64,000 nt of DNA, taken from positions 62,001-126,000 of the forward strand of contig JAPTJF010000064.1 in NCBI GenBank assembly GCA_029339195.1, given 5' to 3'. Position 1 is the first letter of the stretch, and the number at the start of each line of letters is the position of its first letter. Below are positions 44,385 through 54,028 of the stretch, piece after piece. This DNA is from Micractinium sp. NFX-FRZ (Eukaryota > Chlorophyta > Trebouxiophyceae > Chlorellales > Chlorellaceae). The notes under the pieces were generated by a model, which was not told the origin of the DNA, did not search any database, and saw nothing but the letters and a program-made list of their open reading frames with translations. A program made the translations under genes and the position numbers.

Positions 44385-44525
44385 GCAAGCGCCGGGCACC
44401 GCGGCGTGTAGCTTAGTTGAGGGTGCGTAGATGACCATTTGGTGCGACTCGGTGCTACAGTCCGGCGAAACACTAAGGGGTTCATGCTGTGACCGCTGCG
44501 CTGGCGGGAGCGGCAGGGCACGCAT
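44385..44525. repeat. Dispersed element, copy B, upstream of the MYND gene
   Basis: Partner of 24774-24925, with the same ordered blocks (GCAAGCGCCGGGC, TGTAGCTTAG, GGTTCATGCTG, GCTGGCGGGAGCGGC). It ends 207 bases upstream of a minus-strand start codon and is followed on its far side by a MYND remnant, exactly as copy A is. Confidence 0.75.
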
Positions 44526-44639
44526 GGCGCACTCACACCTCCTCACTCTCAAGTTTCAAGCTTGCAGGAAGTCGTTGACAGTGCGATGAAAATTGACATA
44601 GGACACACAAAAAAGCAAAGATATGATGCCCTGTGCATT

Positions 44640-44770
44640 GCGATATGAACTCTCTGCCTCATCTGCCGCCTGCCGTGCCTCCCCCTGCCTGTGCTGCTGC
44701 TGGCCGTTCCACTGCCAGCAAGTGGTACGCCCGTCGATGCCTCTGCGCCGATGCCTCTGCCTCACACACT
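44640..44770 (-). pseudogene. MYND-gene C-terminal remnant
   Basis: On the minus strand HRRAYHLLAVERP resembles the intact gene's HRRVCKALAAERQ, with the Cys ligand lost. It continues into GGGGGAGGCACGGCAGGCGG, shared with the remnant at 35690. There is no 5' part and no open frame. Confidence 0.6.
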
Positions 44771-45077
44771 GCAGGCCCACCTGTCTGCACTTGGAAGTCT
44801 GGTCATCTGCCAACAAAGTAGGATGTGAGCAGTAGTGGGGTGTGAGCTTTGAGCCAGGACGGCGCTTGCGGTGCTCAGATGTTACATGTTGATGCCAACA
44901 GCAGAGAAAGAAAGTCCAATACATGCAACGGTTTGAGTGACGAGAGCCGCATGCTCGTAGCCTGGAGCGGCGTGCACACTGCTGGCTGTTGTGGGCGAGG
45001 CGGCCGTAGGTTTGCGGCGGCCCCGTGGTTGCGCCTGAATTCATAGGTGGCCTGGCGGCCCCGTGTTGCGCTCGGTT

Positions 45078-48000
45078 TCACTGCGGCGCCTTGACCGCTT
45101 CCTCCATGAACTCCTTGTTCACGTAGACCTGAAAGCATAAGCAGGGAAGGGAAGGCGAGCCCCCGACTCATCAAACCAAATGCCGCATGCCTGCCACAGA
45201 CGTGGGAAGAACATGGGGCGCCACCTTGCCTGCAATTCGGTTTCCTTGGAGTTTGCTGGGCCGTTGGTTTTGCATGCACCTCCCTGCTGTGCCCTGCCAC
45301 CAGGGTGGCATGCACGCCCGCCTCAAGTGACCACCCGTCCCCGTGCTCCAGCTGGCCATGCACCTTGCTTTCTAAAGCCAGAGGCCGAACTCCGACCCAG
45401 AGGCTGTAGGCAAACAGGTATGAGTGCAGCTGCTTGCCAAGGGACCCTTGCTAGGGACCCTTGCCCAGGGAGGCAGCGCTGCCTAGCGCCAAGCCACTCC
45501 AACACACCGCCCCATCCCAACCTGCAACAATTGCTGGCAGGGCGCTGCCAGCCCTCACTCCATCCTCTTGCCAAGCAGTGCTATCAAGGCGGGGCGGCGT
45601 TGCTGGTTGCCGTGTGCACACCCCGGCCGCACGCTCGCCTGCCCTGCGACCAACCCGCAAGCAAGGGCGCACCTGGTTCCACTGGTTGTGCACCGCCATC
45701 ACAAAGCCGTTCTCCTGCAGCAGCTTCCGCACAGCTGCATCCTTGTCGCGGGCGTGCCCGTTGGCCTCCACTACCATGGTCTTCACGCGGACGCGGGAGA
45801 AGTCAAAGGCCTCGAGCACCTGCAGCAGGGCTCAGTGGCAGGAGGTGACAGGGGCACACGCAAATAATGCCCTGATGTCCGCAGGTGGTGTGCTGCGGGC
45901 AGGGAGACCGAGTGAGCCCGGCGGCGGCGGCGGGGTGGGAGGCGCAGCGAGGTGGCCCTCCCTCCTCCCACAGCAGCTCGCCATGAGCTGCTGCCGCCAC
46001 CGCCGCTGAGCTGAGGCCGCCGTGAGAACAGCCTTCTGCCGTGGCCCCCTGCTGACACAGCCCACCCACCATGAGCTCCGCCTCCTCTACATCCAAGCTC
46101 CAAAAATCTATTTCCTTCACCCCGAACCGCTCCAGGATGTACAGCAGCGGTACGCATGGCACGGTGGGCAGCGTGTTCACGTCATCCACCTGGCAGGCGG
46201 GAGGCAGAGGGCAGTCCAAGTTCTGGGTGTGAGGGGAGGAAGGGCGGGTGTCCCATGTGCTGCTGCCACCCATCCATGTTGCCCCAGCTCACATTACAGC
46301 CGCAGCGCCGCTCAAGCCAGTCAGACACGCCTTGCCCTGAAGCCAATGTTCTCTCACGTCGCACCCGCCCACCTTGATGTTCCATGCCCTCTTGAACCCG
46401 TCAGTCATGAACTCGTAGATTCCTCCCAGCTCCGCCTTCAACAGATGGTGCACCACCTGAAACAGGGTGGGCAGGTGGGTGGGCAAGGTGGGTGGGCAGT
46501 AGGGCGAGGCAATGCTGTCTGCCGATGGTGCACCGCCTGGGGATGTCACGGGTGGGGTCGGGATTGGCACAGGGAGAGGTGGGCAGGCAAACGCAGGCAT
46601 GGCAGGGGACGGGGTGCACAGGGAGGTTGGGCGGGAGGGGGGCATGTGGGGGGTACGAGTGCACTGTGTCAGCTCTCCCACTTTAGCCTGGGATGAAGAG
46701 AGTGGCTGCTGCCCAGCCCACCTCACAGCTCGCCCCTCGGCCGCCCATCCCCAGCACGCGCATGCACCTGGTGCCCACCTCACCTTGAACTCATCACACA
46801 CAGCGGCGTTCACACAGATAGCTTCGGGACGGGCAGCTGCCATCTGCTTGTACGACTCTGCAGCATGAGCCAGGGGAGGGTGAGCAAAGCGGGCTGGGCA
46901 GGGGTGATGAGTGTGTGCTGCGCACGCTTTGCGCACGAGTGCACTGCAAGCGCCCATTGCGCACACTGCGGTTGCGCCCGCCCTGGCAGCCCCCAGCCGT
47001 GCCGGCTGGCTCCCTGGGACCTGCCCCTCTGCGCTCCGACAGATGCATCCTTCCCCCGGCCTAGCACACAGCTACACTGCCCTGAGACTCCTTTGCAATT
47101 GCCCTGCCTGCGCTGCTGCCGCGCTGCAACCCTGCCCTGCTCCGCCGTGCCCCACCCTGCCGCGCCCGCACGCAACCCCGCCCCCGTTTGCCACGCCTCG
47201 ACGTGCACGCAAGGATGTCACCACAAAAGCACAGTCGTGCTTACAGTACACGCACCTGGGTCAGCCTCAATCAGCATCCCCCGCCAGCCAGCCGCCTTTG
47301 AGAGCCAGTATGAGTTGGAGTTGCTGACGCCTGCCGGGGACAAGAGGGAGGGTGTGAATGTGCCTGGTCCAGCTGACGTGCTGTGCTGGAGGAAGAGTGG
47401 TGCATGCGCAGACATGGCGAGGCGAGCAGTGCCAGCAGCAGCAGCTGGCTACACCGCCAGCTGCACCATTCAGCTTCAGGAGGCGCCCTAGCCTCGCCCG
47501 CACCCCCGCTCTCCATATGCGCCGAAGCCCACCCACACTCCCCACTCCCCTGCAACGGTCTCAAATGCTCAGCCACCGTTGGCACCAGCCATCTCCAGAC
47601 AAGCCCAGCCATAACAAATCCACGCCACGGCTTTCCTCCTAGCCGCCTCCTATGCAAGCATCCAGACACGCACCCCCACCTCCCCCTGCCAGCGGCAAGC
47701 TCACCGTCAGCACCGCCCATCTCCAGAAAGAAGCCGCCCGTCTGATTGAAAAAGTAATTTTTCCAAATGTACTCCTCGTCCCCTAGCTGCGCCCTTGTCT
47801 TGAAGGGGGACTGCAGAGGCGGGTTGAGTGAGAGAAGCGAGGCAGCGAAGATGTGGCGGAGTTCGGTGCTGATGTGGCAGGCGTCGCTAGGCACAATATG
47901 TGGCTGGCAGCGCAGCGCATTGGGTTGTAGTGCACGGTGCGCGGCAGGCGGCAGCGTGCCAGTGGGCCGCAGCCGGAAGCAGCATGGTGCAGCAACCCGA

Positions 48001-48750
48001 TGATCCAGCAGGTGGCACCCGGCTGGGGGAGTTACAGGCAGGTGTCGGGGCAGGCGCAGGTACCAAGGAGCACAGAGCCGTGCAAGTGCGCGTGCAAGCC
48101 CACACTCGCAGGCATCTGCCCAATGCGGCGCACACAGCATGCACACACGTGCATGTTCTGCCACCAATCACAATGCCCTGCACCCAGCACGGCGGCTGCT
48201 GCCAGAGGTCTCTGCCAGCACCCGCCCAGCACCCGCCGCCAGGCACTGCTGCTGCCAGCACCTGCTCAGCACCCGCCGCCAGGCAATGCTGCTGCCAGCA
48301 AGCGCCCAGTACCCGCCTCACGCTGCCAGCACCCACCTGGAATGGGTCATCCTGAATGGGCTGCAAGCTGCTGTAGGGGCAGCTGTTGCTGACGCAGGAG
48401 GCCCACTGTGGCAGCTGAATGGGCATGCTGAAATTGGAGCTGGCTGGCGGGCGTGTCTCGGCCCACACGCTGCCGCCGCTCGAGCCGGCGCGGGCACCGG
48501 CGTCTGCTACGCTGCCGCTGCTGCCGCTGCCGTCACTGTCGCCCACAGGCGACTGGTGTGCAAGGGTTGGCTGCCTTCCAGACTTTGCCCCGAGGGTGTA
48601 GGCTCCCTGCAAGCGGGGGCAGAGGGGCGGCTGTTGCCACGCATCCCTGGCGCAGGCGGCGGCGGGTGGCAGCGGGCGGCGGCCCCCAGCAGGGAGGCCA
48701 CGGCCACCGCAGTCGCACCAGGGCGAGCAAAGCTGTCATGGCTATCCATG
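45078..48750 (-). CDS. FkbM-family methyltransferase 1 (5' end unresolved)
   Basis: SAM-dependent O-methyltransferase of the FkbM type. Exons joined in phase: 48337-about 48610, 47705-47810, 47256-47330, 46784-46857, 46373-46456, 46070-46189, 45673-45819, 45078-45128. Landmarks: FFLEMGGADGVSNSNS (SAM loop), GWRGMLIEADPESY (acidic loop that contacts ribose), VDDVNTLP, DFWSLDVEEAELMVL and TMVVEANGHARDKD. The usual DVEG is DVEE here. Upstream of 48337 the protein is Gly/Ser-rich. A first exon with the ATG (perhaps at 48750, MDSHDSFARPG) could not be joined in phase. It is head-to-head with the DUF1995 gene. Confidence 0.83.
46515..46545 (-). repeat. Short copy of an FkbM1 acceptor edge
   Basis: GATGGTGCACCGCCTG repeats, with one mismatch, the true acceptor edge GATGGTGCACCACCTG near 46444-46460, in the intron just upstream of that exon. 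Confidence 0.5.
48205..48340. repeat. Minisatellite at an FkbM1 donor site
   Basis: About three units of roughly 45 bases (CAGCACCCGCCGCCAGGCA, TGCTGCTGCCAGCA) end at the donor of the exon starting at 48337. Partial units contain GCCAGCACCCACCTGG-like donor edges. Confidence 0.7.
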
Positions 48751-49691
48751 GTAGGCCTGGAGATGCCTGGGGAGCCCAGCCTGCCGGTCGCATCGTTCTC
48801 ATTTCTGGGGTGGGGACAGAGCGAGTTCTGCGCTCCAAGGCAGAGCCTACAGTGTCCGCGGAGTCTCAGGGATAATCGTTTTGTGTCCATTGACTTTAGG
48901 ATCCAAGCTCAGCGCGCGCCGCACGTGGTTGAGTTGCCAGCATGTTGTGACGTTCCCGTGAGTGTTCCTGGCCACGGCAGTGCTCCCAACGCTTGATCAG
49001 ACACTCATAGCGTGATCAGCACTGCCTGAGACCGGGTGGAGGGTGGGCGACACCATTACCAATTGGGGGCCCCTGCCGGATCGGCGGCGGCGGCACCGTC
49101 GGCGCACGCAGCTACAGCCAGCGCTTGGGGCACGAGCAAGAAGAAGCTGGTGCTGCTGACGGACGGTCGTGGAAAAAGGAGCTGCATCTGAGGATGCAGC
49201 AGCAGCTGCAAATGCAGCGGCAGCAGAGAGCAGCAAGCGGGAGGAGGTGTGTTGCCGCCGGTGCAGTGGTCGCTTCCGTAAGGTTACGCAAACAGTGCTA
49301 CTGGCAGCCTGCCCAACCTAAGGCATACTTCCCGCGCATCCCCTGTGACACGTGCACTTGTGAAAAAGGGGAAGGGCGGTACTGAGTGGGGTGGGTTGGG
49401 GCAGGCCTGACAGGTGCAGGCAGGCGAGCAGCATGGTGGCTCAGCTGCCCACTCCGCCTGTGTTAAACTTCCAACTGAGCAATTTGAAATGGGCAGTCAA
49501 AGATCAGGTGGGCGTGCAATTAAATAACCCTACCCTTTCGGTCCACCCCTGTGCTCTGCTCTGCTGCCGCCACCTCAGCTTACCTGTGCAAATCGTGTCA
49601 TCTCGCTTGACTCTTGCGCTATCGCAGCCTCGCACGGCTGCTATCAGTAGCTGCGTCTCATAAACGCGAAGGAGCCACGACTTTGGCAACC
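48751..49691. promoter_or_regulatory. Divergent intergenic region, FkbM1 / DUF1995 gene
   Basis: 940 bases between genes facing away from each other. A short Gln/Arg-rich open stretch (49125-49385, plus) has no ATG and no recognisable domain, so it is not called. Confidence 0.4.
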
Positions 49692-52600
49692 ATGGCGACC
49701 CTGCGCAGCGTGGCTTGCGCCAAACCTACCCTGGTGTGCTCCCGGCGCGGATCCTGCGCCTTTGTTGTCAATTCAGCGCTTCGGCTGCCCCAGAAACTCC
49801 CGGCAGCCGAGTGTGCTGCCCAGTTGCACCGCCGCCACCGCCGCCAGCTGGGCGCCGCTGCTGCCGCCCGATCAGTTGCAGCCGCTGCCAGCGGTGCGTC
49901 AGCAGCCACTGCGGCCACCAGTTCCGGGGCTGGCGCTGCAGCCACCCAGCTTCCGCGCTCTCCCGGAGCCATGGTGGACCAGGCAGCGGCGGCGGTGCAG
50001 GCGGGGCTGGATGCCGGGCGGACGCGTCAGATGATCACACTGCTGCTGCCAGTCAATGAGAAGGAGGCGGGTGAGTGCCCCCTCAGCTGACAGCACCTCT
50101 GGCAGCACCTGTTTGAACGGGATACTGCTGCCTGCCAGCAAAGCACCCACCGCTGCCGCTGCTGCTGCTCACGGCTTTGCCGCTGCTGTGCGCTCACTTC
50201 TCCTCGACCGCCCGCTCTTGGCCACTCCTGCTCCCCCCCGCTCCCACCACACCTCTCCTGGATACCTGGGTTCCCCTCCCCTCTCCCCTCCCCCTGCAGA
50301 CTTCAACAACACAGAGCCCCTGGACTACCCCTGCAGCTTGCAGAAGGTGGGCCATCTGCCAGCACTGTGAAGCACATGCCCGCAAGCGGGAGGGCGCCGC
50401 CGGCGCTGCCTACCTGCCCCTGCATCCTGGCAGCCGCGCGCCTCCTGTCCACCGCTCACTTCCCCCTGTCCCCGCCCTCATGGCACAGCAAGCTCCCTGC
50501 CCCCTCCCATCATACAGGCCTGCCTCCTCACTAACTTCTTGTCCCAGGCAGCGCCGGAATGACTGACTACACCTCTCCAAGGTTTCACCGTCTGCTTCAT
50601 CCACTGAATGGCCAAACTTTTTTCTGCAATGTTCCACCGTCTGCTGCATCCTCTGGCCCGCCCCGCCCAGCAGGAGTTCGACACCGCATGCGCCCTCACC
50701 AAGTCGCTCATGCAGCGCCTGCTGGGAGCGGGCACGGAGATCAAGGCCAAACGGATCGATGACGGCGGGGTGGAGGGCGAACCCTGCGGGGGTGAGGCGC
50801 CGCCTGCTGCTGCCGCCACTGCTGCTCCTGTCGATGGTGCTCCAGAAATGTGCTGCCGCCAACTCTTCTGGCAGTGGCGTCCAAACACATTGTTGCCAAA
50901 TTTACGCTGTCTTCAGCTGGGTGGTGCCTGCCCGCCCCCCTCCCTACTGCTGTGCTGTACGACAAAGCTGGTCCACCTCACCCGGCTGCGCTCCACTCCC
51001 CACCTGACCGCCTGAAGCAGCAGCTGCTGCGGCTGTTCAACCCCTGCTCCCACCCGACTTTCCTTTGCAGTCCTGTTTGATGGTGCCAGGCCCTTTGCCG
51101 TCGACTGCCTCACATCCGACCGCCTGCCTCGCATCCGACCGCCTGAAGCAGCTGCAGTCCCCCCCCTCCCCCCCCCGGCCCTCAAATCTCCTTTGTGCAG
51201 TGCTGTTTGACGAGTCCAGGTCATTCCTTGCCGTCGTCTACCCCACCTCCGACCGCCTGAAGCAGCTGCAGTCGTATGCCAAGGAGGAGGGGCGGACGCT
51301 GCTGATTGTGAACCCGCAGTGGAACAATGCGGGCCAGGTGGGGCAGCAGGGGCAGCGGGAGGCAGCGGGGGAAATAGGGGATGGGCTTCCTCCTCTCATG
51401 TGGTTTGCTGTGCGGTGGGTTAGATGGGCAGGGAGGCAGAGCGGCGGTGCGGAACACGTTCAACTCCCGGTCGGGCCCGCCTGGCGCCAGCCCGCCTCCG
51501 CCTGCTGCTTCCGACGCACCGGCTGCTTCCCAAAGTAGTGCCATGGTGGTGTGCCCCACGTTGTCTACAGTGCGCCCTTGCCTCCTCTGCGGGTCACCCG
51601 AGGCGCTGGGCCTGCCCCCTCCCGCCTCTAATCCACGGCTTCCCCCTTGCCCCCTCCCCAGGTCATTTCTGACTTTGGGTTTGGCCCCTGGCGCAAGGCC
51701 GCCGACGACTTCCTGGCGACATTCGAGCCTAGCTACTGCCTCAAGGAGAAGCGCATCGGCAGCCCGGGTGAGTGGGTTGCGGCGTTCTGGATCTCCTTGA
51801 ACCGCGTCTCCTGTTACACTGGCCAACCTGGCATGGCTCAAGCTACTCTTTCACACTCTCTTCACCGGGGAGCGGCACGGTGGGTCAGCCGCTTGAGCAC
51901 AGCTGCCGCCTGAAAGACAAGTGGATTGGCAGCCCAGGTAAGTGGCTTGCAACAGGAGAAGCTCACCGGCAGCCCGGGTGAGGCGGCGGTACAGCATGGC
52001 ATGTACTGCAAGGTGTTGGTCGTGAAACAGGGCCCTTATTCATCACACTGTGCTATGTGCCACCCCAGCACCCATCCACCCGTCCCTGCCCTCCGGCATG
52101 CACGCTGTGCCTGGCGGCAACGCACGCCCTCGCACCCGCCCACCTCCCCTCTTGCCCACTCGGTGCCCACTCAATCCTGAGCCACCCGCCCCCGCATGCG
52201 CAGGCACTGTTGACGCGGCCACCGGCACGCGCTTTGTGTCCGGCGGCGTGATCCGCCTGCTGAGGCGGTACCCCGGGCAGTACGAGGCTCATGCCATGGC
52301 GCCCAACGGCAGCAGCCAGCTGCTGGAGACGGCAGAGGCGGAGCCCGGGTACAAGGTGGGTGCTGGCCTGTGGTAGCGCACAGAGTGGCTGGAAGCACAG
52401 AGTGGCTGGGGTATGTGCTGCGTGTGGGATGGAAGCGCTGCATGCAGCCCGCATCGCTCAGCCCTGCCCACCCGCTGGCCGCTTTGTCTTCACGGATTCG
52501 AGGGAGGCGGCAGAGGTGGAGCCCTGCCTACAAGGTGCAATGTGGCATGGTGCCGAGTGGAGACGCAGCCTGGCTGGTGGCACAGATGCTGTGGGCGTCT

Positions 52601-53120
52601 GTGCCGCCTGCCTGCCGCTGCCCCACCGCCCCACTCGCGTGCGCCCAGCCACACCCGTGCCTGCGCTGGCAGGCATGCTGCCCCGTGCAGCAGCTGATCG
52701 TGGTGGCCAATGTGCAGGCGGCAGGCCAAGCAGGAGGTTTGGTACTGGGCCTGACGTGCGCCTGTACTGCCTGCCCCGTCACATGTACTGCAGGACATGG
52801 ATGCCATGATCAAGCGGGGGCGCGCGGCCAAGCTGGAAATCTTCGCCATCGCCCAAAAGGTGTCTGCCTTTTCCTTTGGCTCCGGCGAGGGCAGCGAGGA
52901 GGACGGCGACCAGGCTGCCGGGGAAGCTGCCGGGGAAGCTGCCGGGGAAGCTGCCGGCGCGGAGGCAGGCAGTGCAGCGGAGCTGGGAGGGCTGACGGAT
53001 GCGGACATTGAGGCAATGGATGCGGCCAGCCTGCGCCGCCTGCTGCTGGCACGGGGGCTGCCGGCCTCTGGAAAGATGAGCAAGCTGAGGGAGCGCCTGC
53101 GGGAGGCGCGGGACGCGTGA
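49692..53120 (+). CDS. DUF1995-domain protein, chloroplast type, with C-terminal SAP motif
   Basis: Proteins with this domain act in the plastid; LPA3 of Arabidopsis, a photosystem II assembly factor, is one. Exons 49692-50070, 50300-50346, 50674-50791, 51201-51337, 51662-51767, 52204-52355 and 52794-53120 join in phase to 421 residues. The first 90 residues are Ala/Arg/Ser-rich with few acids, as in a transit peptide. The domain then runs MVDQAAAAVQAGLDAGRTRQ, VLFDESRSFLAVVYP, LLIVNPQWN, FGFGPWRKAADDFLATFEPS and LLRRYPGQYEAHA. The last 40 residues (LTDADIEAMDAASLRRLLLA onward) look like a SAP helix-turn-helix. Introns 3, 5 and 6 carry copies of flanking exon edges. Confidence 0.85.
50951..51160 (+). 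repeat. Two decayed copies of DUF1995-gene exon 4
   Basis: The real exon starts VLFDESRSFLAVVYPTSDRL (51201). Copies upstream in the same intron: about 50953-51035 (VLYDKAGPP then PPDRLKQQLLR) and 51068-51160 (VLFDGARPFAVD then SDRLP, ending GCCTGAAGCAGCTGCAGTC). The second keeps TTTGCAG before it, so an acceptor is present. Confidence 0.8.
51891..51986 (+). repeat. Two decayed copies of exon 5 end with donor site
   Basis: The real exon ends CLKEKRIGSPG with a GTGAGT donor (51767). The downstream intron has LEHSCRLKDKWIGSPG followed by GTAAGT (51891-51943), then QEKLTGSPG followed by GTGAGG (51951-51986). The first copy has a stronger donor than the real exon. Confidence 0.85.
52500..52534 (+). 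repeat. Decayed copy of exon 6 end with donor site
   Basis: GGCGGCAGAGGTGGAGCC and TACAAG-GTGCAA repeat the true exon end GGCAGAGGCGGAGCC and TACAAG-GTGGGT (52323-52361). The peptide EAAEVEPCLQ stands beside ETAEAEPGYK. Confidence 0.75.
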
Positions 53121-54028
53121 CAGGAGCGCCGCTTGTTTCCTGTTTGTTCTTTGTGCTTGTGTGTTTGCCTTGCATTGTTCCGCCTGCCCTGGTCCCCTGC
53201 TCGGTTTGGTTCCGGGCGCTGCCTGTGAGCGCCCACCCCACGCCCACCAGCGCCGGCGCTGTGCCCATGCTGCAAATGCAACACCAAGCCGGGCCCCCTG
53301 TCGTTCAGTTGATTTCTTTTGCAGCACTTTGACTTATCTCGGCCTGGCCATTTACTTGCACCCGCCTTCATCTGAGTGAGACGAACGATTGAATGCTCTT
53401 TCCAGCACCCTCCAGAGAACTGCACTGCTTTGTGCGACGCTGCATGCTATGTAACACCAGAGTTGCAACATGTGCGTGCCCACAGAGCTGGCAGGCAGGA
53501 GGGCAGGAAGCACGCAGAGCCAGGCGGTGAGCTGGCAGGCAGTGCACCCTAGTAGCAATGGGAGCCACGAGCGACGGAAGGGCTGGCAGGCAGCAGAACG
53601 TATGAGTGACAGAAGCCGGGTGAAGGGCTGGCAGGTGCTAGGCTTGGGCAGTGGCGCTACGCTGTTTTGCAGCAGCGGATGGAGCTGAGGTGCATGCGTT
53701 ACGGCAGGGCATCGTGGGGGGGAGGAAGACAGCAGGCGCGCGTGGTGTGGGCACAGCAGTGCAGGAGCAACAGTTCACACGGACAGGCACGCGGGCTGCC
53801 ACGAAAACGGAGGGACGGAGCGCCGCAGTGAAAAGGCATGGTGTGCTAGGGCTGGGGGGTGCATCTAGTGTGACAGCCACTGTCAGCCCGGCGTCAGAGA
53901 AAGCAGCTGGGGCAGGAGGGCGGCTGCCAGGGGGGGTGTCCAGGTGGCGCTGCACCCAGTGCCCCACCAGGGTGCCTGGGTTTGCGGCAGCAGCACCCTG
54001 CCAGGGTGGCAGGTGCTTGGGTGGCGGG
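53121..54028. other. Convergent intergenic region, DUF1995 gene / FkbM2
   Basis: About 900 bases between two stop codons. A TGTAA at 53450-53454 is a candidate plus-strand poly(A) signal. GAGCTGGCAGGCAG and GAAGGGCTGGCAG each occur twice between 53487 and 53635. No exon was recognised. Confidence 0.45.

Larger units (their letters stand above)
44178..45077. other. Intergenic region holding element B and a MYND remnant
   Basis: 900 bases between the MYND gene start and the FkbM1 stop. It contains dispersed element copy B, a MYND-family remnant, and TTACA at 44882-44886, a candidate minus-strand TGTAA for FkbM1. No intact exon was found. Confidence 0.5.

Noticed and set aside
49125..49385. 86-codon Gln-rich frame
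   Set aside because: No ATG start, no domain, and no partner exon could be joined.
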